NCBI GenBank assembly: GCA_011389965.1
Contig: JAABTF010000001.1
Span: forward strand, 1 to 64,000
DNA length: 64,000 nucleotides
Direction: 5' to 3'
DNA from: Halothiobacillus sp.
GTDB taxonomy: Bacteria > Pseudomonadota > Gammaproteobacteria > Halothiobacillales > Halothiobacillaceae
This document shows, one piece after another, positions 28,627-37,563 of the stretch. Numbering within the stretch: position 1 is the first letter of the stretch; the number at the start of each line of letters is the position of its first letter. The position numbers and the translations under genes are program-made. The notes under the pieces were generated by a model, which was given only the letters and a program-made list of their open reading frames with translations, searched no databases and was not told the DNA's origin.

Positions 28627-30422
28627 TCAGTCATTCTCCCGTTCGAGGTCACAACAGGGGGTAGCACTCTCGGCGGATTCCAGCACGGCACCGGTCACCG
28701 GATTGGGACGGAAGGTGGTGCAGCCCTTCAGACCCAGGCCATGGGCGCGTCGGTAGATGGCCTTGAACCGCTCGAAGGGCATGTCCTGTGGAACGTTGAT
28801 GGTCTTGGAAATGGCACTGTCGACATAGGGCTGCAGCGCGGCCTGCATCGCCAGATGTGCCTCGGGCTCGAGGTCCTCCGCCTGAAGAAATGCCTCCGGC
28901 AATGACTCGTCGAAATGCCCCTCCTGCCATACCCGCCAAGCATGATCACGCACCGGATAGGTGGCATGACTGCCATGGCGTTCCAGGACACTTCGAGTGA
29001 ACTCAAATCGGAACACCGGCTCGAGACCGGAAGAGACATTGTCTGCCAGTAGGCTGATCGTGCCGGTAGGCGCGATGGCAATCAGGTGGCTGTTGCGGAT
29101 ACCAAAGCGGGCGATGCCGTCCTGGATGTCGTCCGGCAATGCGCGGACAAATGCCCCATCCAGATAATGCTGACGTTCGAAAAAGGGGAAGGTGCCCTTT
29201 TCCCGGGCCAAGTCGATAGAGCTGCGATAGGCCGCGTGACAGATGGTCGCCATGATTTGCTCGGCCAGGGCGCAGCCGCCAGGCGAATCGTAACGTTGTC
29301 CCAGCATGATCAACGCGTCGGCCAGACCGGTCAGTCCCAGCCCGACCCGCCGGCTCCCCCGGGCTTGTTCGGCTTGGGCATCGAGGGGGAATCGCGAGGC
29401 GTCGATCACGTTGTCGAGCATGCGCGTGGCCACACGGGCGGTTTCGCGGATGCCGTCGAGGTCCAGGCGCGCCGTCGGCTCGAACGGATCATGGACGAAG
29501 CGGGTCACGTTGATCGAGCCCAGATCACAGGCCCCGTAGGGCGGCAACGGAATTTCCCCGCAGGGGTTGGTGGCCGTGATCCGCTCGCGATACCAGAGAT
29601 TGTTTGCCTGGTTGATGCGGTCGACGAACAACACGCCCGGCTCGGCATAATCGAATGTGGCCCGCATGATCCGGTCCCAGAGATGCCGGGCGCGGACCCG
29701 CCGCATGACGCGGCAAGCCACCGGACCGTCATAACCCGGCCAATCGCAGGTCACCGTTTCGGTCGCTTCGCCGTCCAGGGCCTCTTCGGGGAATAGCAGC
29801 GGCCAGTCGTCGTCATCCTGCACGGCCTGCATGAACGGATCACTGACCTGGACGGAGAGATTGAAGTGGGTAAGCTCGCCTGGCTGGCGCTTGGCATCGA
29901 TGAACGTCTCGATGTCGGGATGATCGGCCCGCAGCGTGGCGATCATGGCGCCGCGGCGGGCCCCCGTGGAGAAGATGGTGGCGCACATGCTGTCCCAGTG
30001 CGCATGAACGATACCGGGCCCGAGGCGATCGAGTTGACGTGCCGGGAGGGAACACCAGCTGGACGGAGAGTGGAAAAGTCGTACCCCACGCCCCCTCCCT
30101 GCTGCATGGTCAGGGCGCCTTCCTTGAGCGCATCGAAGATGCCGTCCATGGAATCCTCGATGGCCCCCATGACGAAACAGTTGAACAGGGTGACCTGCTT
30201 GGCAGTGCCCGCACCGGCCAGGATTCGCCCGCCCGGCAGAAAACGAAAATCCTCCAGGACACGATAAAACTGCGGCTCCCATGCATCGGGATCCGCCTCG
30301 ACCGCGGACAGTGCCCGCACCACGCGGCGCCAGGTATCGTGAATGCCCTCCTCACCCGGCTGGCGGTACTTGGCCCGCCAGATCGTCCGGCTGATATCGG
30401 TGAGCGATGAATCCTGCTGCAT
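28627..30422 (-). pseudogene. nrdJ: Adenosylcobalamin-dependent (class II) ribonucleotide reductase, frameshifted
   Basis: N-terminal frame 30422 to about 30003 (FNCFVMGAIEDSMDGIFDALKEGALTMQQGGGVGYDFSTLRP...ASGPVSFMR) continues in another frame as WDSMCATIFSTGARRGAMIATLR...NPCGEIPLPPYGACDLGSIN...GLKGCTTFRPNPVTGAVLE; shift at about 29996-30003. Confidence 0.82.
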
Positions 30423-30491
30423 GCTGCACCTCCGGGCCGGCGGTGCCGATCAATGGAGCCGACGGCTTACGCCGGCTCCTGTCTGCCGGGC

Positions 30492-31148
30492 TCAGCGTCC
30501 CGCGTCGCTCGGCAACCAGCGGCTGAACCAGTCGGACGCCAGTTGGGCCGCCTGTTCGAGCGTGCCGGGCTCCTCGAACAGGTGCGTGGCGCCGGGCACG
30601 ATCTCCAGTTCGCAGGTGGCCTTCATGGCCGCACGCGCCTCGCGATTGAGTTCGATTACCTGCGGGTCGTGCCCGCCAACAATCAGCAAGGTCGGTGCCG
30701 TCACGGCCGGGAGATCGCCGCCGGCCAGATCTGGCCGGCCGCCCCGTGACACGACCGCGCGAATCAGGTCATCTTGTCGTGCGGCGGCCTTCAGCGCAGC
30801 TCCGGCCCCGGTACTCGCGCCGAAGTAGCCTCGAGGCAACTCGGCGATCGCGGCCTGTTGGTCCACCCACTCCGAGGACTGCACCAGCCGATGGGCCAGC
30901 AGATCGATATCGAAACGGGTCTCGTAGACCCGATCCTCTTCCTCGGTCAGCAGGTCGAACATCAGGGTGGCCAACCCGGCATCACGGAGCACGCGGGCCA
31001 CGAAATTGTTGCGCGGACTCAGGCGACTACTGCCACTGCCGTGGGCGAACACCACCAGGCCCACCGGCTGTTCCGGCAAGCCGAGGATGCCCTCGTGAGG
31101 CTTACCATCGAGTACCAGTTCAACGGTCTGCTCGTTATCGTTCGACAT
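30492..31148 (-). CDS. Dienelactone-hydrolase-type alpha/beta hydrolase
   Basis: VVFAHGSGSSRLSPRN; GYFGASTGAGAALKAA; TLLIVGGHDPQVIELN; GATHLFEEPG. Confidence 0.9.
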   Translation of the reverse strand: MSNDNEQTVELVLDGKPHEGILGLPEQPVGLVVFAHGSGSSRLSPRNNFVARVLRDAGLATLMFDLLTEEEDRVYETRFDIDLLAHRLVQSSEWVDQQAAIAELPRGYFGASTGAGAALKAAARQDDLIRAVVSRGGRPDLAGGDLPAVTAPTLLIVGGHDPQVIELNREARAAMKATCELEIVPGATHLFEEPGTLEQAAQLASDWFSRWLPSDAGR

Positions 31149-31791
31149 GGCTCGCCTCCGGGCCGCCGGCCTGTTGCATCATCTCGATCACCTCGTTATC
31201 CGAGACTTGCGGGAAATGGTCGTAATACGCGCCCACCGCGCCCAGATACTGCTCGGGAATGTCTAGCGCGACCAGTTCGTCGACCTCCTGGCGCAAGTGA
31301 TCTGCGGTGCTCGGCGGCACCACGGGAATGGCCACCACGACCTTGGCGGGATCCCGCTGATAGGCATCCCGGATCGCCGCCCGCATCGTCAGCCCGGTGG
31401 CGATGCCGTCATCGACGATGATGGCCAGCTTTCCTTCCGCATCCGGTGCCTGGCGCTGGCCGCAATAGACCTCGCGCCGGCGGCGAGCCTCCGCGCGTTC
31501 CTGCTGCTCCGCCTGTTCCAACCACTGGGGGTCGACCCGCTGCTCCTCCTGCGGGTTGCAGACACGCTCGCCGGATTCCGGCACCGCGCAGATGGCGTAT
31601 TCCGGCTGGGCGGGATGTCCGATCTTGCGGGGAATCAGAAGATCCAGGGGAAGACCCAGGTAACGGGCGATCTCCACACCCAAGTGCACTCCCCCACGGG
31701 GGAGGGCGTACACCACGCCAACCTGCCCGCGGAGGTGTTCCAAGGCCTCGGCCAATTGCTGCCCGGCCTCGCGACGATTGCTGAACCGCAT
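31135..31791 (-). CDS. Phosphoribosyltransferase
   Basis: VYALPRGGVHLGVEIARYL; PRPP loop LAIIVDDGIATGLTMRAA; overlaps the hydrolase start by 14 nt. Confidence 0.9.
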   Translation of the reverse strand: MRFSNRREAGQQLAEALEHLRGQVGVVYALPRGGVHLGVEIARYLGLPLDLLIPRKIGHPAQPEYAICAVPESGERVCNPQEEQRVDPQWLEQAEQQERAEARRRREVYCGQRQAPDAEGKLAIIVDDGIATGLTMRAAIRDAYQRDPAKVVVAIPVVPPSTADHLRQEVDELVALDIPEQYLGAVGAYYDHFPQVSDNEVIEMMQQAGGPEASHVER

Positions 31792-31805
31792 GACAACCTC
31801 CTGAA

Positions 31806-31819
31806 TAAACGTCCGTTTA
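31806..31819. promoter_or_regulatory. Candidate operator palindrome TAAACGTCCGTTTA
   Basis: 6-bp half-sites TAAACG/CGTTTA with 2-bp spacer, 15 bp upstream of the phosphoribosyltransferase start. Confidence 0.35.
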
Positions 31820-32070
31820 GGACTGGAGTGTAGTCATCGTTGGCCTGTCTTGAGAGAAACAGCGGGACTGGCTAAGTCCGTCGACTTCCGAGCCGGTCAA
31901 GATGCCGCAATTTGCGCCGCGGGACGCATGGCGTGGTCGAGATGAACTGCACAAAACCCGACTCCCTCGGCATAGCCTCGCCGAAGGCCGTCAACACGCC
32001 GGGATCCGGCACCCAGACCTCACTGCGCCCAGCATCGACGGTGCGCTGAATGTTTCTGCGCCCTCGGCTT

Positions 32071-32214
32071 TCAGAAGGCATATCCCGTCAGGCCCAGAAT
32101 GCCGAGAACGATCAGGTAGCCGGCTACGATGAAGTTGAGGAGCTTGGGGAAGATCAGGATGGCAATCCCGGCGAGAAGGGAAATCAAGGGGGCAATCTCT
32201 AGATGCAGTGTCAT
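32071..32214 (-). CDS. DUF3096 small membrane protein
   Basis: MTLHLEIAPLISLLAGIAILIFPKLLNFIVAGYLIVLGILGLTGYAF. Confidence 0.85.
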   Translation of the reverse strand: MTLHLEIAPLISLLAGIAILIFPKLLNFIVAGYLIVLGILGLTGYAF

Positions 32215-32303
32215 GAAGAAACTCCTTTGAGTGAACGATGTACGAAGGCAGCACGGTTCCGTGCCCACTCAAGCTACCACTTCTATCTAACGGAAAATCT
32301 CTA

Positions 32304-32570
32304 TCAGTCCTCGAGCCGGCGTTTGCGTTCCTCGAACTCCTCGTGATCAATTTCCCCGCGGGCGTAACGCTCCCGCAGCAAGTCCATCGCGGTACGCCGC
32401 GATGGCGACGGAGCATCCGAGCTTGAGCGTGATCCGGATGGTGCAATCAACCACTTGATCAGTACGGCAATCGCGACGATCAACAATATCCAGAACAACA
32501 CCATCAAAATCCAGCCGACTCCGAAACCCATCCCGGCATGCGGCATCCCGTTGTATCCCCATTCATACAT
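32304..32570 (-). CDS. SHOCT domain-containing membrane protein
   Basis: N-terminal TM helix and C-terminal SHOCT motif MDLLRERYARGEIDHEEFEERKRRLED. Confidence 0.88.
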   Translation of the reverse strand: MYEWGYNGMPHAGMGFGVGWILMVLFWILLIVAIAVLIKWLIAPSGSRSSSDAPSPSRRTAMDLLRERYARGEIDHEEFEERKRRLED

Positions 32571-32930
32571 ACTCTGTCTCCTTACTTGTTGACGGTAACG
32601 ACACGGAGGACGTCACCGGCACTTGAGCCATGTCCCGCCACCCCCAGCACACCCTGCACGATGCGATAGAATTCCTACTTGGAAACCAACAACTTCGGTA
32701 AACATAGTGCAGCGATTCTGGCGGCCTGGGAAATCAACGCCACCGATTCGATATGCAAGGTCGCGAGGCCTCCTTCACAAACGTAGTTCAACTCACCCGA
32801 ACCGGGGCGGTCAGATCCAGGAGTGGCATCACCTGGTTGCTCCACAATCCCAGGTTGCACATCTCTCCTGCCGTCTCGGCTGGTGGCCCCTCGACAAGGC
32901 CACCTCCGCGGCAAGAGCCCGGTGCCACGA

Positions 32931-32965
32931 AAAAACCCGAACCCTTTAGAAGGGATTCGGGCTCG
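32931..32965 (-). terminator. Intrinsic terminator
   Basis: AAAAAACCCGAACCCTTTAGAAGGGATTCGGG downstream of the minus-strand small ORF. Confidence 0.65.
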
Positions 32966-33006
32966 TCTGGTAGCAAATCGCACGGTGGCGATCCGCTCAA
33001 CGCGGT

Positions 33007-33231
33007 TCAACCTGCCTTGGCGAGCGAGCGCGCGTGGTCGACGGCGTCGTCGAAAACGGTGGTCTCGTAGACAGTATCCGCAGTTCCAGGAAAGGCCATT
33101 CGGCCGTTGGTGGTGCCCTTTCTGGGCCGGTTGGGTATCCGTTGCACCAGGAACATGCCATCCGATGCCTGCTCGACGGTGATATTGCCTTGGCGGTAGA
33201 AACCGCGTTCCGCGTCCATCTTCTCTGTCAT
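33007..33231 (-). CDS. Small hypothetical protein
   Basis: 74 aa ORF followed by a terminator; family not recognised. Confidence 0.55.
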   Translation of the reverse strand: MTEKMDAERGFYRQGNITVEQASDGMFLVQRIPNRPRKGTTNGRMAFPGTADTVYETTVFDDAVDHARSLAKAG

Positions 33232-33616
33232 GAGCTACGTACCTATGTCGGTCGTTGACAAGCGCCCGCCCGATGGTGAGCGCCCCCTCCTTCTCCGTGG
33301 CTGCGCCGGGGCCGGCATCAGGCCTCAGGCAACCACCCATTCACCATAGGTCAAAATTCATTGTCGTGTCACATCCGAACTGCGCGATATAAATCGCTTG
33401 CCGCCCTGACCACCGCAAAGGCCGTTCTCCGTTGCGCTAGAAGAGGAGCGATCGCCTTGGGGCAGGTCGATTTTCTCCTGCACTGCTGTCCCGCTGCGCC
33501 CACACTTCAACCGGTCAACCCGAGGCGCAACGTCTATGCTGAAGATCCCGAGACCCCAAGAAATACCGATGCCGAGTTGGTAGTCCTCGAACGTCCTTTC
33601 AGCGAGGTGAGTCACC

Positions 33617-34018
33617 ATGCAATACGATCAGTTTGTCCACCAGGTCCAGCACCGCGCCCACTTGAGTTCCAGCGGCGAGGCCGTGAAGGCCATTCGCGCC
33701 ACACTAGAGAGCCTGGGTGAACGCATCCAGACGGGAGCAGCCACGAACCTCGGCGCTCAACTCCCCGCGGAGATTGCCCACTACCTCGACGGGGCCACGC
33801 CACCGGAACGTTTTGACCTGGACGAATTCTTCGAACGGGTCTGCATCAAGGAAAGCTCGGGACTCAATACCGGTGTCTTCCACGCGCGGGCAGTGATCAG
33901 CGTCCTCGAAGAGGCCGTCTCTGCCGGAGAGATAGAGGACATCCGCTCATCCCTGCCCGCACAATTCGCCCCACTGTTCGATTCGGGCAGCGAGGGAGAG
34001 ATGCGTGCCCCGCATTAA
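33617..34018 (+). CDS. DUF2267 domain-containing protein
   Basis: FVHQVQHRAHLSSSGEAVKAIRATLESLGERIQTGAATNLGAQLPAEIAHYL...FDLDEFFERV; RBS AGCGAGGTG. Confidence 0.88.
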   Translation: MQYDQFVHQVQHRAHLSSSGEAVKAIRATLESLGERIQTGAATNLGAQLPAEIAHYLDGATPPERFDLDEFFERVCIKESSGLNTGVFHARAVISVLEEAVSAGEIEDIRSSLPAQFAPLFDSGSEGEMRAPH

Positions 34019-34709
34019 TGGCGCATCGTGGATCCAGACCGGTTGATGGCTCTTCTCGCGGATCGCCGCTCGTCAGGACGGCATGGGCCAGCTGAGAGCA
34101 GGCGCTTCTCCCTATGACTCCTTGCATCTGAGCCATCGATCGGCTCCTGTCATCACGGCGAAGGGAATGCTGGCTTCTCGCAAGTTTTTCGACATTGCCG
34201 ACCGGCACGCTCGAGCGATGGACGAGCGCCCCTTCCCGTAATCTCGATCTATCTGGCTCACCGTCACCCCATAGGCAGCGAGTTGACTGACCAAGTAATC
34301 GGGCAGCCACTCAACCTTCAAGCTTCGGACCGACGGGTTGGTCGACACCGGAACGCTCGATTTCCCTGACCACTCAGCAGGTGGTCGCACGTGTCGCCCG
34401 CTCAATCATGTAACGATCGATAAGGAATCTCTCGGGTCACGCCCGTAATCCATTCCTCTATCAGGGAATAGCCTTGCGGACATAAGGGCACGCCAATATC
34501 GGTCCGCCATCGCCTGACCGATAACTCCTTAGCGCGCTCCCTTCTCCTGTGCTGTACGCCCCGAAAACCATTTCCTGTCTTCCGCTGACGGCGTCTATAG
34601 TCCAAAAAACCAGAGCAATCGCCGATCGAGGGCGTAACTACCGAGGAAGACCCGCTTCCTTGATCCTGCAACAGCGATATCCCGCACCGCGACTTTGAGG
34701 ACTCTTGTC

Positions 34710-35765
34710 ATGAACCTTCCGGAATTGACCATCGGTCCTGTCAATCTCATCGAGGTTTTGATTGCTCTGGGCGTTGCGCTGGGTGTCTTTGCCCTGCTGT
34801 TCGTAGTCCGGCGCGTGCTCATCAATCGCTGGGGGCGGTTTGCCGAAAGTACCGCCAACACCCTTGACGACGATCTTGTGGCGGTACTGAGGCGCACCCA
34901 GTGGTGGTTCCTGCTCGTCGTGGGCCTCTCCGCCGCTACCCTCTACCTCGATCTTCCCTCCCAGGCAGATCGTTTTTTCCAGTCTGTCATTGTGCTGGCG
35001 CTGCTACTGCAAGCGGGCCTATGGTCGAGCACCTTTCTTACCCAGCGTCTGGAGCGCTATCGACTAAAAAGAAAGGAAACCGATCCAGGCAGTGTCACGA
35101 CGCTCAGTGTCGTCAACTTCATCGCCCGCATCGCCCTGTGGTCGATCGTACTGTTGCTGGCCTTGGACAACCTGGGCATCAACGTGACCGCTCTCATCGC
35201 GGGACTGGGCGTGGGCGGCATCGCCGTCGCCCTCGCGGTGCAGAATATCCTCGGCGACCTATTCGCCTCCCTGTCGATCGTCCTGGACAAGCCCTTCGCC
35301 GTGGGGGACTTCCTGATCATCGACAGCTTTCTGGGCAGCGTGGAGCATGTGGGGCTCAAGACGACGCGGCTGCGCAGCCTCTCGGGGGAGCAGTTGGTGT
35401 TTTCCAACTCCGATCTGCTCCAAAGCCGTATCCGCAACTACGGGCGGATGTACGAGCGGCGTGTGGTCTTCAATATCGGCGTGACCTACCAAACGCCTCG
35501 GACCAAGTTGGAAAAGATTCCCTCCATCATGCGGGAGGCAGTGGAAGCCTCGGAGCAGACCCGTTTCGACCGCTCCCATTTCAAGGAATACGGTTCGTTC
35601 TCGCTCAACTTCGAAACGGTCTATTACGTGAATACTCCGGACTACAACCGCTACATGGACATCCAGCAGGCGGTCAATCTGCATATCCATCAGCGTTTCG
35701 AGGATGAAGGCATCGAGTTCGCCTACCCCACCCAGACGTTGTTCGTCGTGTCGCCCAGCACCTAA
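34710..35765 (+). CDS. MscS family mechanosensitive ion channel (second)
   Basis: LIAGLGVGGIAVALAVQNILGDLFASLSIVLDKPFAVGDFLIIDSFLGSVEHVGLKTTRLRSLSGEQLVFSNSDLL. Confidence 0.93.
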   Translation: MNLPELTIGPVNLIEVLIALGVALGVFALLFVVRRVLINRWGRFAESTANTLDDDLVAVLRRTQWWFLLVVGLSAATLYLDLPSQADRFFQSVIVLALLLQAGLWSSTFLTQRLERYRLKRKETDPGSVTTLSVVNFIARIALWSIVLLLALDNLGINVTALIAGLGVGGIAVALAVQNILGDLFASLSIVLDKPFAVGDFLIIDSFLGSVEHVGLKTTRLRSLSGEQLVFSNSDLLQSRIRNYGRMYERRVVFNIGVTYQTPRTKLEKIPSIMREAVEASEQTRFDRSHFKEYGSFSLNFETVYYVNTPDYNRYMDIQQAVNLHIHQRFEDEGIEFAYPTQTLFVVSPST

Positions 35766-35864
35766 CCTCCGAGAGCGTCGGCATACCGGGGTCATCCATT
35801 CCTTCGCCCAATCGTGCGAACATATCCCCACAAGGAGACGGGTCTTTTCGAAAAGGAAATCGGC

Positions 35865-37118
35865 ATGCATTCATACCGCCGCAAGGCAGCCATCCTGATC
35901 GCCCTGATCAGCACGCTGCTCGCGATCGCCGCCAGCACCGCCGCGTGGTTCGTCGCGCAAGAGAATGCCGAACATGCCACGGTCCAATTGGCCATGGAGG
36001 AATCTCGGCGAATGATCGGTCAGTTCGACCTGGCGGATCTCAACGGCCCGGACGGCAAGACCATCGCCACCCAGGCCGCGAGGACACTGGCCGGCGGGCT
36101 GTTCGAGATTGCCGAAATCTACCGTCAGGACGGCACACTGCTGGCAGAGTGGAGCACGCCAGCGGGCGAGCGACTCGAATCGCAACTCAACGAGTACGGC
36201 GGCGATCTGTCGCAAAAGCCGGACTACGAGACCCTGCACCTGCCCGGGGACCGGTGGGTGCTGCGCGTAACCGTGCCGCTCTTCGATGGCACCGTGACCG
36301 ATGCCCCCCTCGCCTACTTCGAGGGGGTACGGCTGGTGCCCGACTGGCAGCGACAAAGCATGCTCGACACCACACTCGCCGCCGCGCTGATGGCCGCGCT
36401 CGCTGCCATCGCCTGCGGGCTGGTGATCTACCCCATCGTGGTGCATCTGAACAACGAGAACGACCGCAAGTCGCGCGATCTGCTTTCCTCCCATATCGCC
36501 CTGCTCGAGGCCATGGGCAAGGCGGTGGCCAAGCGCGACTCCGACACCGGCGATCATAACTACCGCGTCACCGACATTGCCATGGCCATCGGCGAGCGCC
36601 TGGGGCTGGCCAAGAAGGCCATGCGCGCCCTGCTCTCCGGTGCCCTGCTCCACGACGTCGGCAAGATCGGCATACCCGACCGCATCCTGCTCAAGCCCGG
36701 CAAGCTCGACGACCAGGAAATGGCGCTGATGCGCTCGCACGTCCCGCAGGGCGAGGACATCGTCGACGGCATTCCCTCGCTCGCCGAGGCCCGTGACGTG
36801 ATCGCCTGCCATCACGAGAAGTGGGACGGCACCGGCTACCCGCGCGGGCTGGCCGGCGAGAAGATCCCGCTCAACGCCCGCATCTTCGCCGTCGCCGACG
36901 TCTTCGACACCTTGTGCTCCCCGCGCCCCTACAAGCAGGCCATGCCGTTCGAGCAGGCCTGGGCCATCATTCGCGACGACGCCGGCAGCCACTTCGACCC
37001 ACGCGTGGTCGAGGCTTTTCGCCCCATCGCCCGGAAGCTCCACGACCAGCACTTCGGCAAGAAGCGCGGCCGCTCGCGCGAAATCCTCGAGCGTGGGTTG
37101 GGAAAGTACTTCTTCTGA
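35865..37118 (+). CDS. HD-GYP domain protein with N-terminal membrane sensor
   Basis: HDVGKIGIPDRILLKPGKL; CHHEKWDGTGYPRGLAGEKIPLNARIFAVADVFD. Confidence 0.92.
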   Translation: MHSYRRKAAILIALISTLLAIAASTAAWFVAQENAEHATVQLAMEESRRMIGQFDLADLNGPDGKTIATQAARTLAGGLFEIAEIYRQDGTLLAEWSTPAGERLESQLNEYGGDLSQKPDYETLHLPGDRWVLRVTVPLFDGTVTDAPLAYFEGVRLVPDWQRQSMLDTTLAAALMAALAAIACGLVIYPIVVHLNNENDRKSRDLLSSHIALLEAMGKAVAKRDSDTGDHNYRVTDIAMAIGERLGLAKKAMRALLSGALLHDVGKIGIPDRILLKPGKLDDQEMALMRSHVPQGEDIVDGIPSLAEARDVIACHHEKWDGTGYPRGLAGEKIPLNARIFAVADVFDTLCSPRPYKQAMPFEQAWAIIRDDAGSHFDPRVVEAFRPIARKLHDQHFGKKRGRSREILERGLGKYFF

Positions 37119-37217
37119 CGACTAGCAGACCACAAGCGGGCCACACTGCCGTCACCATTTGCAAAGCGCGTCATGCGCCAGCGTGCAAAAATCGGACATC
37201 CACAGTCATCGAATTTG

Positions 37218-37541
37218 TCAGTCTGCGTCGTAATGCACCGCCAGCCAGATCGTCTCCTCGTCGGGGTCGGTCCAGGCCACGCGGTGACGGCAGTGTGCGG
37301 GGATCGTCAGATGATCACCCGACTCGAGCGTCACCTCATCGCCATGCTCGAACGCCACCACGCCCCGCCCCTTGAGCACGACCACCCACTCATGCCGTGG
37401 CTGGTCATACCAGCCGGTGGCCGGCGAGGTATGGCCATGCGAGACGATGCGTTCGATGGTCACGTTCTCGGCCTCGACCAGCATGTCGAAGCACTCTTTC
37501 TGGAGGTCTTCGGGGAGTTTGTCGAACAGATTGGCAGTCAT
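37218..37541 (-). CDS. Cupin domain protein
   Basis: 107 aa; HEWVVVLKGRGVVAFEHGDEVTLESGDHLTIPAHCRHRV. Confidence 0.88.
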   Translation of the reverse strand: MTANLFDKLPEDLQKECFDMLVEAENVTIERIVSHGHTSPATGWYDQPRHEWVVVLKGRGVVAFEHGDEVTLESGDHLTIPAHCRHRVAWTDPDEETIWLAVHYDAD

Positions 37542-37563
37542 ACCGGCCCCTCGGTCACGCTCA

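Noticed and set aside
29990-30010. Programmed frameshift in nrdJ
   Set aside because: No slippery heptamer or SD-like stimulator visible at the junction; a mutation or sequencing error is simpler.
35871-37052. 393 aa minus-strand ORF
   Set aside because: Antisense shadow of the HD-GYP gene.
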